Positions 1-19,008 of a DNA stretch of 64,000 nucleotides are shown piece after piece. The notes beneath the pieces are model-generated. The model had not been told where the DNA came from and searched no databases. It worked only from the letters and a program-made list of their open reading frames with translations. The stretch's first letter is position 1. Every line of letters begins with the position of its first letter. The position numbers and the translations under genes are program-made. The stretch lies in the NCBI RefSeq assembly GCF_043641665.1, contig NC_092193.1:16997501-17061500 (forward strand), given 5' to 3'. Origin of the DNA: Enoplosus armatus (Eukaryota > Chordata > Actinopteri > Centrarchiformes > Enoplosidae).

Positions 1-222
1 ATAAAAATATGGAAAAAATATGTCGCTCAAGCTCACATTTTATTTTTCAGACTTGCGTGACGACTTTTTGTCTCACATTGTGAAAAATGGTCTGTGGTTG
101 GTCTGCAGGCACCGCGTTATGCTACGTTTGCACCGACTGTTGTTATTTCAGAGCAGGTTTTTAGGAGCAAAGCACTTCCTGCAACTGGATTGTAACTCAC
201 TCACAAACTCCTTCATTCACCT

Positions 223-305
223 TTAAGCACACTGCAGCTTCTCCACAAGGGGGAGCTGTTTCATGTCGTTGTCAAACCAGTTCTGCACGTGCCAACCTGA
301 GCCAC
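223..305 (-). CDS. Tentative orphan terminal coding exon
   Basis: On the minus strand a good acceptor (pyrimidine-rich, TTTCCTGTAG) precedes 83 nt that stay open to a TAA. Read in phase 1 it ends in ...HVQNWFDNDMKQLPLVEK followed by LQCA. The phase matches exon 4 of the secreted-protein gene upstream on the same strand (1430-3471), so it could be an alternative last exon. It could also be the end of a separate small gene, or chance. I found no partner exon between 306 and 1,429. It has no clear similarity to the regular last exon. Confidence 0.25.
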
Positions 306-1150
306 CTACAGGAAAGGACAGTAACAACAGCATCATGCTGCAGTTACTTCTCTTGCCTGCAGGTGGTTGAACTGCAACTACATTTAATTGTCAGATGATA
401 ATGGACCAATATGTATGGTACCATTCATAAGATGTGTCATAGACTGTATGTAATTTTTGTGTCTGACATTTATTTTTAAATCAGCAATTGATATCTACAA
501 TTTTCTTAATGACTTTTAAATACGTTGAAATGCCAAATCGACCAATCGACTTCAAACTTGAAACACTTTCAGAATCAAGAAGCTCTGTTTTGCTGCTTGC
601 TTATAGCCGATTTTTTTTTTTGTCCTCTCAGAAGCTTGTTCTTATTAAAACGTCTCCACCAGGCATCACATTGCATTAATGATGCATAATTAATAGGTTG
701 CAGTATTAACAGCCAACTGCAGTGCAGTCGGTGTCACTGCAGTTGTTCTCTTTATAAACTGTAAAACAGACGTTCAGTCCGTCTCCCTTTAAATACACTC
801 TCTTTCTTCATCATTTTGTGTTGTGACTGAACTGCGTATGTTTTCAATGCATCCTATTATTTAATTATCTTCTTTGCCACTACACCTGTGTTCAGAGAAC
901 CATCTTATAAAAGTCACTGTTCACATTCACAAAAAAATGCTAATTTCTTTACAGCGTTGCAATAAATACAAATGCATTCTTCGTCAAACAGACTTCAGCC
1001 CTCGTCCCACAAACTTACAGGGGAGTGAACTCAACCACGTCATACTCTCAGCTTGTTATTTTGTTGTACTTTGTTTCTAACCCGGTTTCACGGTTCATCA
1101 TGAGAAGCTGTGGATTGTTGACTGAGCAAGTGTCCCAAAAAGCTGTATTT
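306..1150. other. Non-coding stretch, no gene seen
   Basis: AT-rich sequence with only short chance frames. There is a TATA-like TTTATAAA near 750 on the plus strand, but no plus-strand gene follows it. Nothing else is supportable. Confidence 0.5.
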
Positions 1151-1172
1151 TGTTTTGTTTTTATTATATTCA

Positions 1173-1178
1173 TTTATT
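1173..1178 (-). terminator. Poly(A) signal AATAAA, probable end of secreted-protein gene
   Basis: TTTATT on the plus strand reads AATAAA on the minus strand, about 250 nt past the stop codon at 1430. It is the first good signal in the expected place. Confidence 0.45.
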
Positions 1179-1429
1179 GTAAAAACACGTTACATTCATA
1201 CAACATTTAAATTCTGTTCTGGGAACGTTAAAAAATACAGCAAATCTACAGAAAGATTTGTTGAATTAAATCATTCTAAACTGCAGTTATTAGCATTTTT
1301 TTTTAACTATTAACTCAAATCTTAATGTTGATGATGAAAAATACACAGCAAAGAACCAGTTTTCTCTCTTTTCTCTTCTTTTTCTCACGTATGAAGTGAC
1401 ATGTAGAGCGAGGGAGATCTCCTCTCCAC

Positions 1430-3471
1430 CTAAGGGAAGGTGCAGTTGGCCGCATCGAAGCCAGCGCAGATCCACTTGTTGCTGAACTGTTTGTATCCTT
1501 CAGCATTGATCAGGTCACTTCCTGGGCAGAGAAAAGCACACATTGCTACACTCATTATTGTGACTTTTAAAACACAGATGAATTCATGATTATAGACAGC
1601 ACAGGAACAAAATCCACTTGTGCCACTTCATGGCATTACAGTTCTTATCTGAGCGAATGTTTACCGTCCATCAGGTTCTGCAGGCTGCAGTAGTTTGTGC
1701 TGTTGTCAGCTGGATCTTTGGAGAACTCAGACACGGCCTCGCCCTGCACATCAGACACATCAGAGGACGCAGATTTTTCGCCAGAAGGGAAACCGTGTGT
1801 CAAAGAGGAATGCCAGTGACTAAAGATGATTAACCCTCTGAACTCTCTCAAAAAAGCCACACAATACTTTCTACATTTTCATGGCCGCGGCATTAAATCA
1901 AATAGAAACATTAATGATGAACAAAGCTTGTTGGGAGTCTGAGGAAGAAAAAAAACAACAACCCACACACTCACAGTCACTTTGCAAACGGTGGACTGCT
2001 CCAGAAGAAACTGAAGGTCGTTCACTTTTTTGGTTGCTGGAGACGTGTGTGTGGCTGTGATCAGGTACGGAGCTGTCGACACAAGCTGCAGCACATTTCA
2101 AATTCAGTCAAGTCGGACAGGAGCGCGGCCTGCTGCACATTTCAAGCTCAGTTTGTTAGTATTGGAAACGAGGATGTTTTCTACATCATCAGGTACCACG
2201 GATCATAACGCCTGTTTCAGTTTACCATAGTGACCCCCCCCCCCCCCATTTAGCATGTATAACCGCTTTATTACTTACTATTACTATTACCAATAAATGG
2301 TGTATAACACACTGTATTGTAGTTGTACACAGCTGTACGCAGGTGTGTTTTACAATATTTTCATTCAATATCTGTTTATATACACTTATGGGTGCCCACA
2401 GGAGGAGATATAGTTGTTGACAAATACATTAATAAACACTTAGATCTGCTTACAACTACATTATGCACCATTTATTAAATGTTTATATTCTGCTTATAAA
2501 TGCTAAATAGGGGGTTTAGAGTAAAATGTCACCTGAAATGGTACAATATTTTCCCACATCTGATACATGTTCACAAGATATTAAAGTATAAATGTATATT
2601 CGATGACATTGGAGTTGTTACACCACCTTCTGTACAGACACTGCTGCAGGCAAGTGGCCAAAGGGCATTCTGGTCAGTCTAAAAGCTTTGAATTAAGGGC
2701 AATGCACATCGTTTATTTGAGGTGTTTACATAATGTACATTATCTCTCTGAGGAAACATGTTTACATCCACCTGCCGGCTTTTCATTAGTGGACTGGGAT
2801 GTTTCTGACCTCATACGAGCACCTCTCTCCTGCATACAGACAGCTTTGCTGGATCTGCCAGGCCTTGATCTGGCTCACCAGCCTTCCATAGACGTCTTGG
2901 CACGAAATGCCAAACAACCTGCAGTGCAGAGCAGTGAATGTTAGATTTGTTAGGCTCATGGAGCATCAGGAAAAAAAATGTATTAATAAACTTTACATGT
3001 CAGAAAAGAAACTTTGGATTCTGTTAATCATGGGAACCTTCTCTTTTCTCTGCACAGATATGACTAATGTGAGTCTTGTGGGTCTTGTAGTCTCCCCATG
3101 TCCAAGATAACATGTGTGAGAAATTAGGCTGCACAGAACTCTGAATTCATAAGCACCTTGTCTAATGCGCATTTGAAACCTTTGCGCTGTGACGGCAGTC
3201 ACATGATGCAGCATCTGCTCTGTGGCAGCATGGACAAAAATAAAATCTAAAAAAACAGTTTTACATTTTTGGACAAACATAAAAGATTCCTCAAAAGCAC
3301 CCACATGCACGTTTGATTTGACACAAGTTCATTAAATCTCTAAATTCTCTCACAAAAATAAAATCTGCATTACCATTTGATTTTGCACTGTGCGGTGCGG
3401 TCTGCCAGGGAGATGGTGAGCGTGGCCCCCAGGAGGAGAGCTGACGCCACGAACAGGAGTCTCAGGTCCAT
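1430..3471 (-). CDS. Secreted cysteine-rich protein, 162 aa, five exons, unrecognised family
   Basis: I do not recognise this protein. Coding exons (minus strand order) are 3374-3471, 2810-2918, 1975-2085, 1665-1743 and 1430-1521. Phases join cleanly to 162 codons plus TAG. Exon 1 gives a signal peptide (MDLRLLFVASALLLGATLTI) followed by QCKIK; exon 2 carries CQDVYGRLVSQIKAW, then two more Cys; exon 3 contains ATHTSPATKKVNDLQF and a Cys; exon 4 has an N-glycosylation site (NST) and NYCSLQNL; exon 5 ends KWICAGFDAANCTFP. The eight or so spaced Cys, the signal peptide and the lack of a membrane segment indicate a secreted, disulphide-bonded protein. All introns are GT-AG, though the exon 2 donor (GAG|GTCAGA) is weak. 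A TATA-like CTTTTAAG lies about 85 nt upstream of the ATG on the minus strand. Function is unknown. Confidence 0.72.
2234..2247. repeat. Poly(C) run
   Basis: Fourteen consecutive C on the plus strand, inside intron 2 of the secreted-protein gene. Confidence 0.9.
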
Positions 3472-3555
3472 GCTGAAGGCAGGCAGATCAGGTGTGTGTC
3501 CAGTATGCGGTCGGTCGGTGGACGTGTCCTGAATGCGGCTCGATCGCTCCCCCCA

Positions 3556-3566
3556 GGGCTTAAAAG
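3556..3566 (-). promoter_or_regulatory. Candidate TATA-like box of the secreted-protein gene
   Basis: The minus strand reads CCCTTTTAAGC here, about 85 nt upstream of the ATG at 3471, a plausible spacing for a short 5' UTR. No transcript evidence is available, so this is inference from position and sequence. Confidence 0.3.
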
Positions 3567-3661
3567 GGACTTCACGGGTCATGTGGAACACTGGATTAAC
3601 TCTGAACCACAGCATGGGAGAGGGAAGAGTGGAGGAAACTGAAGACATCAGTGCAGCAGAG

Positions 3662-3664
<3 letters not shown>

Positions 3665-3725
<61 letters not shown>
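3665..3725. repeat. (AC)30 microsatellite
   Basis: Uninterrupted AC dinucleotide repeat of about 60 bp, roughly 200 bp upstream of the secreted-protein start codon. It creates spurious Thr-His and Cys-Val open frames on both strands. Confidence 0.97.
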
Positions 3726-3727
<2 letters not shown>

Positions 3728-3739
3728 GTTATTTTCACA

Positions 3740-4950
3740 ACAATTAGACTCAGACTTTAGAATGTGGCTGAATACTTTTCGAAGCATATTTTTTGATTGA
3801 TTTCATGTTTTCCACTGAGGACAGCGTGAACTTGCAGAGAACCTGAAACTTGAGTAAGTCATCAACATCCACAGCAGCACTAGGCCTTTGTTACTCTCCC
3901 ACAGATCACACTGTGGACTCCACTGCAGGAACATTAAAACAACATTTTGTTTCTCTGCATCTGTCTGTTTCGGTGCACAGTAACGCAGAACATGAAAATT
4001 ACATCTTATTTATTTTTCCTGTGAACCTTAAAGATGCTCTGTGGTTGAAATGAGTAAAATCAGTGCTTTTAAAAGAAGCTTCTCCTCAGTCAGAGTCTTT
4101 TTTGCTTTTCATTCTCTCTTTGCTCTGGTTTTTGTCTTCACAAACCCCCGAGGGACACATCTGGCTCTTTCGCTGCTAAATGTTCACCAGCAAGTCGCGA
4201 ATGTCTCCCTAACAGTGACCTATAATCAATCAATTACAAATCCCCTTCAATCCCAATAACTTTTCCAGATTTATAGGTTGTCGTTTGGTGGTTGACAGAT
4301 TAGATGCTGGAGGTTGTGTCTAATTCAGCCGAAACAAAAGTTCTACAATCAGTAACCAGAAAAATAGAACCAGAAATAGAAATGGAAAGAGTTAGAGGGA
4401 CACGGCCTCTCCCTCTCCATTTACATGCTTCTTGCTATAGAAATGTGTTCATGCAACTCAATGTCCACACTGTGCACGTGAAACGCTTACTGGAAAGACT
4501 TCAGATGCCTGAGGTGTAGACTTGAACCTCTTCCCATTGGTGACCGCAACAAGAAGAGCCATAATGTTTTCAAAGAGGAGCAGCACTGACGGCATGCTGG
4601 AGGTTACTTGGTCTTGCACTGACTGCAATCAGCCCATGTTGTTGTTTTAATACCGTGACATAGATTCTGCTTAACTCAAACAGCATTTGTCACAGAGCAT
4701 GACACGCTACTGCGCCCACAGACAAGGTTCCTTTGTTTCCTCTGAAGTGAGCGGACATTTCCAAGAAGAGTAACGCTAAAAGCAAAAGAAAGGAAAATGG
4801 TGTACAGTAAGCGATGTACTTGGGTTCAGGTATTGGGTGGTAAAAAGGTATAATGTGAGCAGGATGAGCAGTTCTCAAATCCTTCATGTTCAGCCTGTGT
4901 CGCCCTCTACTGGCTGAAAGTGGAACTGCATCCAGAACATTTACATGGCG
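3740..4950. other. Intergenic, no gene seen
   Basis: Only short chance frames; no exon with flanking splice sites or family similarity was found. Confidence 0.5.
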
Positions 4951-4954
4951 ACAC

Positions 4955-5809
4955 CCTCTTAAAATAATGGCCCAAGTCATTTTTTCAGGTTCGTCAGAAA
5001 ACACAAAAAACTGAACCAAATATTGAATATATGATATTTATTGATAATTTCACTCAAGAAGGTTATGACAATAGATGACTATTGACATACTAATAACAAT
5101 GTCTGTCAATTATGTAACATGAGAGGAATAAATGACTTAGGCAAATTTTTTGAACATGCCTTTGTGACTTAAGCAATTTTAAACCTTCAACTCTGATTAC
5201 TAATATTATGTTCAAGTAAGATTTTCATTAAATAAAAACACAAAAGTAAAGAGGATCCTTTGTAATTCTTTCATCATTTCTAGCTGTTAGATTACAATAC
5301 AGTATTCAAATCTTTCTTAATTAGATCATGTAATGTGGAAAAAATGAGACAAAAACTGTAGATGAAATATTGTTTGAAAAGACAGGAAAGAGTTAACAGA
5401 AGGCCTTTCACTTGTAACAGCCACAGATTCTGGAGCCACTCTTTGCTAAATGCTAGCTTCATGGACTTAGCTATGTTGCTGACTAAAAAGACTGAATAAA
5501 AAGACTAAATAACTATGCAATATTTATAGCCTAGCCTATATTATAGTAAACCTCATCACTTACCAACAGGGGACGAGCCCTAAATCATGGAAATAACTTC
5601 AGTGGCTAGGTAGATTTTCGTTCTTCTTGAAGCAGCCGCCATCTTGAAAAGCTTGTAAAATACTTATACTACAGGGGTAGACTCGCATGATCTGTTCAGC
5701 GGAGGATGTAGGCGATTTTACCAGAGGTGGCCAGCATCATGAGGAGATGAGTTAGGCAAAAAAAAAAATCATTTTTGTCAAAAAATGACTAGGCCATTAT
5801 TTTAGGAAG
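4955..5809. mobile_element. Non-autonomous DNA transposon (MITE-like), ~855 bp
   Basis: The ends are inverted repeats: CTTAAAATAATGGCCCAAGT on the left, and on the right the reverse complement of a near copy (CCTAAAATAATGGCCTAGTC), both continuing into CATTTTTT. The paired region is about 32 bp with few mismatches. The interior is AT-rich and has no transposase frame. A GACA word borders both ends (offset by one base on the right) and may be the target duplication. Superfamily is not assigned. Confidence 0.65.
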
Positions 5810-6735
5810 GTGACAATAGGTATCAACCATTGACTGTAATTCTTTATATGCAGTCTATGATATCAACACACAGGTTAACATTCCTTTGAAATTCCTTCAC
5901 AGCCATTTTTAATTTATAATGTATACCATGTTGATAATAACATTCATGTAACTATCTTTGCAGGCAAATAACTGTCCTCTAAACTGAAAATGTGCAAAGA
6001 AATGTTCTGCTTCTCGAACTTGACTTCTTCCAGTCCCATTATTACTTACATAAGCAACACACACACAGACACGCCGCCTATTTTCTTTCCTTATCACGCA
6101 TATCTGCCGATGTTTCGGATTTGACTCTGGTTTTATTTTTAAGTCTTCCTCTTTGTTCAACTGGCCGTGAGTGACACTATCTTCCCTTTGAAGCCCTTGA
6201 ACAGTGTCTTTTATTCCCAGTAGAAAATCCCAGCCTCTGCTTCAGGCTGTGGTCCTGCCTGCTAAACAACTGTGATGTCACTGTTGTACACTTCCTGGTC
6301 CTGAATCTGAACTCTCTCACTATTTGGATTTGAACAGTACAATCCACAATATGCAATGTGACTTTTATTTGTCTGCTTTGATGTGATTGTTTATGTGTAC
6401 TGGGCTGGAGGTCATTTGTTGCCACTCCTGCCACTGAAACCGGTCTTACTGTGACGACAACCTTTAGTTTGTCAGGTCTGTCAGAGATGGATTTAGTATA
6501 GTTTCACTTTGTTAACTTCCTTCCTGCCATTCCTGCGAGCAGAATAAGATCCAGAGTTACCGGCAACCAGTAACTCAAGAGAAAGACATGTTCAAAGTCG
6601 ACTTAAGACAAAAAAAATACCACCTGCACCTTTAAACTGATTTATGAGCCTGGTTTAACACCTCTGATTCGCTGCCCACATCTCATCTCATTGTTCAGTG
6701 ATGTAGAAGTGAAACGAAACGACAATTCAGTCTTC
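5810..6735. other. Intergenic, no gene seen
   Basis: Short frames only. The minus-strand frame at 6177-6434 has neither splice context nor a recognisable domain. Confidence 0.45.
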
Positions 6736-6743
6736 AATGTACT

Positions 6744-6749
6744 TTTATT
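6744..6749 (-). terminator. Poly(A) signal AATAAA, probable end of small secreted-peptide gene
   Basis: Minus-strand AATAAA about 590 nt beyond the stop codon at 7338. It is the best-placed signal, and is unconfirmed. Confidence 0.35.
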
Positions 6750-7337
6750 AAATTTTACAACAACTCAGTAATCATGTGTCTTTGGTGAAAATTGGCAATT
6801 AAAAGGTGATGAAATATCTCATTCAAAACGTATATTTCTGACTGACTGCAAAGAAGTCTTGGTTTGTATTTTTTCAAAGATGGACACAAAAAATGAAGAG
6901 GAAACTGGTAAACATGTCATACAATCTTGTAACAAACAACTCATTTACAACAGCTCCCTCCAGTACATCACAGCGGGGTTTAGGGTTCATTTCACTGATC
7001 ATGGTTACAGGAAGTGTGTGAGTATTGACACCATGCAGCATTATCCACCTTTACATGCCTCTCGATGAATCAAAGCAACTGTGCTTTCATTTCAGACCCA
7101 ATCAGGCCTTGCTCAATTTAATTTTGTCAATCAAACACCAGTTTGAGACTCATATTTTGTCCTCAGTGGTGTTGCCGTACTTCCATTCAGTTCCGCAGGT
7201 TTCAAAGAGAAAAACTCTTTAAAGAATAGAACAATTCAGTGGCATGTAGAAACATATATTCAAAACTCTACTGATTATCCTCCTTATACGCAGAGTATTG
7301 TACATATTCATTTTTTCTTTTGTTGTGCGTTGAGGTT

Positions 7338-8076
7338 TCAGACTCTGCTGATGTTCTTTACTGTCAGACTGAAGTTCAGATCTGGTTGCAGCTGCTGGAT
7401 GATGCTGTAGAGCTGAAAGACACAAATCGTTTTAAACTCGTCATATTGAGGCCTGTATCCACCGCACAGTCAATAAGTACAGCGTGTTATCAGACTGCGC
7501 ACTTGGCAGATTACATCAGAGAGCACAATCAATACTGTGTTGATTTTATGAATGTTTTATCACAGAAATAAAAAGACAGGATTGGATATTAAAACCCTGC
7601 CAGGACATGAATGTAAATCTGTGAACAAGGTTAGTGAGGCACCTGGGTCAGGACTGGGGCAATTGTCGTTTCATTTAGCTCCCGATAGGACTGAACAGCT
7701 GCCTGAAGGATTGCCACAGCTGGGCGACATATAAAAAGAAATTCAAAATCATTAAAATCATGTTATATGGTTATGGATTATATTGTGCAAGCGTAAAATG
7801 CACTTACCGTTGTCTGTTGAATCAGATGTGAGTAGGACTGACGTCGCCTGGACTGACTGTGCAAAGGGAGTAGGTGTCATGGTTGTCATCCCCATGGCAG
7901 AGGAGGCAAAGGAAGCTGGGGAAACATTACAGTAAATGACACCACATTTCAAATCACTTACAGTTTACACTTTTAAAAGGATTTCCTTTTCATGTTCCAG
8001 TGACTCCTGCCAGCTACTCACCTGTCTGTGCAGCACACGGGGCCAAACACCCAGCAAACAGGATCAGCAGCAGCAT
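7338..8076 (-). CDS. Small secreted Ser/Thr-rich peptide, ~98 aa, four exons, unrecognised
   Basis: I do not recognise this gene. Proposed coding exons are 8022-8076, 7808-7915, 7643-7698 and 7338-7412; phases (1, 1, 0) agree at each junction. Exon 1 is a compact signal peptide (MLLLILFAGCLAPCAAQT). Exon 2 is rich in Ser, Thr and Met, compatible with O-glycosylation. Exon 3 holds SYRELNETTIAPVL with an N-glycosylation site, and exon 4 a hydrophobic-amphipathic tail (YSIIQQLQPDLNFSLTV) ending before TGA. The mature peptide has no Cys. The exon 1 and 2 donors are strong (GTGAGT, GTAAGT); the exon 3 donor (CAG|GTGCCT) is weak, so the last junction is the least certain. The pattern suggests a secreted mucin-like peptide or prohormone. 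Function is unknown. Confidence 0.5.
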
Positions 8077-8552
8077 GTTGAAGCTTTGTTCTCAAGAAAC
8101 TGTGTAATCTGTGGTGAGAAAGTGCTCCCTCTGCTCCCACAGAGCCTCACCTACTTCTGTTCTGCACCAGGAAGTGACACCCTTATTCAGAGGGTGTGGC
8201 AATAAACAAACGATACATGAGCTCCTCGAGGCATTATCAGGGCCGGAGCGACTCAAGCAGGAGGCCAAGGTCAAAACAAAACCCATACTGTTCAATGAAA
8301 TATGAGGAGGCACTTTTTTTCAGTCTGTCAAGCATGCCATGTCTAAAGGTTGTGATTAGTGATTTTCTCGCTTTACTGCTTCTTCCACACAGCAACATAA
8401 TTTCCCACCCTGTAAAGGTGTATCCAGAGATCCTCCGTGTCAGGAGAGGAAAGAGTTTTGCTATTAAATAACGTTTTAGTTTAGCTTAAAACAACCAAAA
8501 ACAGCAAATCCTGATGTGTGCAAACACTGGTTCTAAGATTTTTCTGCTACTT

Positions 8553-8558
8553 TTTATT
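8553..8558 (-). terminator. Poly(A) signal AATAAA, probable end of ccdc39
   Basis: Minus-strand AATAAA about 510 nt beyond the ccdc39 stop codon at 9068. Confidence 0.45.
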
Positions 8559-8584
8559 GAGATGTCTTTGAGTCCGTTACATTT

Positions 8585-8608
8585 AAAAAAAAAAAAAAAA
8601 AAAAAAAA
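8585..8608. repeat. Poly(A) tract, 24 nt
   Basis: A pure A run on the plus strand, within the presumed ccdc39 3' UTR; it could be the tail of an old retroposed fragment, but no body was recognised. Confidence 0.9.
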
Positions 8609-9067
8609 CAAGGACAGGGAATGAATTATTATTTTTAAAGAAAAACGAAGTTCAATCTGTTTAGATTTTTGTGAAACTTAAGTCTGACTGACGTTACAGT
8701 CTGATCTACACATTGTGGGCACATCCAGTCTTCCTTTACATGAATATATATAATGGCTACAAAGTGAAATTAACACAGTCTACAAGTAACATATTTAAGA
8801 ATAAAACTAAAATGAACAATAACAGACTTAATGCATCAAAATACAGACTGACACTCACTCTGACACACAAACTATCAGGAACCACTTTTTCCAAACTTTG
8901 AAAACACGTTTCAGAATTGTATCACGTGACGAAACTGTTCTGTTCTTATTCTGTGCAACTATAATTAACTAGAAGTGATTCTAACCTTCTCCCGTTGGTG
9001 TTTCATTGTTCTTTGTCAGTAAATAAAGAATGATGATAACTCCGCCATCAGACGGAGGAGCAGCACA

Positions 9068-17553
<8,486 letters not shown>

Positions 17554-17599
17554 CTTCCTGCACTGCTTGACAAAGTCTCTACAAAGTGACAAAATGAAT

Positions 17600-18460
17600 A
17601 ATTCAAAGCGGTAATTGTTACTGCGACATTATAATCAACTGCAACTATCAGTTGGGTCTTTCTCCAGTTTGCTGCCGTCTGTTGTCACCCTGTTTCCCTT
17701 AGCAACCGCACGTGCCTTTAAATGTTGTCCCCACAAGGAGGCAGCGCGAGCCTACAAAGACCGCTGCAGCACGCTGTCCGGTCCATGGTGCTTCACACGT
17801 GAGTAAAGGAAGTAAATCCGTTCAATTAAATAACACTCAACATAGAAGTGATTGACCTCGACAACCCAGACAATACTGTTACAATGTGTTATACAAAGAT
17901 ACAGTTTAAAGAGGGCGATGTGAGCTGAGAAGAACACAACGGCACTGCCCCATAACAACTCAAGTATTTCCCTGTCAATTCAGCTATAATATGCCCAAGT
18001 GGACTCTGTTTACTGTAGCCTTCAAAGGATATGCAGTTTGTGCGTTATCTTTTAAGTTTTTGGTTGGTTGGCTTTGGTTTTGTATGCAAGACCCGTGTCT
18101 ACATTCAGTGTCAAAATCCAGGCTTCTACAAGTTGAAAGAAAATTTTAATAGTTAAGGGCAAATTACCTGCCAGTCATGAACCATGAGCTCTACTAAATC
18201 CTGAACAAACCAGCATTTGTACTGCAGTGAGAGGAACAAAGACCTCTTCCATTTTTTATGGCATTTGACCTAATTTAACTCAAAACATCTTTGGATTTAT
18301 CAGAATAACTCATACAGGCCCTAAATCATAACCTACAGTATTAATAACAATGGTTTACTGAGAATGACTTCTATTGACCTTTATCTCTTCTTCTTTTATT
18401 TATTTATTTATTTTTAAACAGAAACACAAAGAGGCCTGGCAGATTTAAAGATACCAAATT
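17600..18460. other. Spacer between ccdc39 and dcun1d1
   Basis: Holds the ccdc39 upstream region (the promoter is expected just above 17,600) and sequence past the dcun1d1 poly(A) signal. No further gene seen. Confidence 0.5.
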
Positions 18461-18466
18461 GAAACA

Positions 18467-18472
18467 TTTATT
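18467..18472 (-). terminator. Poly(A) signal AATAAA of dcun1d1
   Basis: Minus-strand AATAAA about 540 nt past the dcun1d1 stop codon at 19009. Confidence 0.5.
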
Positions 18473-19008
18473 TTATCTTTATACATTTGTGTTTAAACAA
18501 ACAGCATTATGCTTAAAAAATTACAATCAATGTTTGATACTGACTTGTCGCACAAATGTATCATAAAACAAAAACAAATCAGAAATGCACACAAGAGTAT
18601 TAAAATTCAATATTTAAAGAACGACATCCCCTCGCAAACCCTCGTGTTTTAGATTACAATTCAAAAGTGTGTCTATCTACCTGCTTTGGAGCGGAGCCCA
18701 ACCACATCCATGAACCACGTGGGCCAAGATGGTCACTCCTTTCTAGTTGGCTTGAGCGCACACAAAAAGCCCAATACTTTAGATAAAAGTTCCAAACCAC
18801 CACAAGTTGACCAACAAAGAGATATGCCTTTTTTTATATATGTAAATACACACACACATATATAAAGTCTCTGCTGTGTAAAATATTTCAGTCCTGAGGG
18901 TTGAAAAGGCAACATAGTTCTCAGCTCAGTGCGGTCCCCTTGTCCTCCGTTCACTGCGCTCTGTTTTGTAGAAACCTCACACGGATGTCCGATCAGTGAG
19001 CGCAGCCC

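Noticed and set aside
223..305. Idea that the orphan exon is the C-terminal helix exon of a chemokine
   Set aside because: WHVQNWFDNDMKQ loosely recalls the W-V-Q helix, but the preceding Cys is absent and no CC or CXC exon was found upstream.
3370..3738. 122-codon minus frame starting in Cys-Val repeats
   Set aside because: The CV run is the (AC)30 microsatellite. Only the part from the internal Met at 3471 is a plausible exon.
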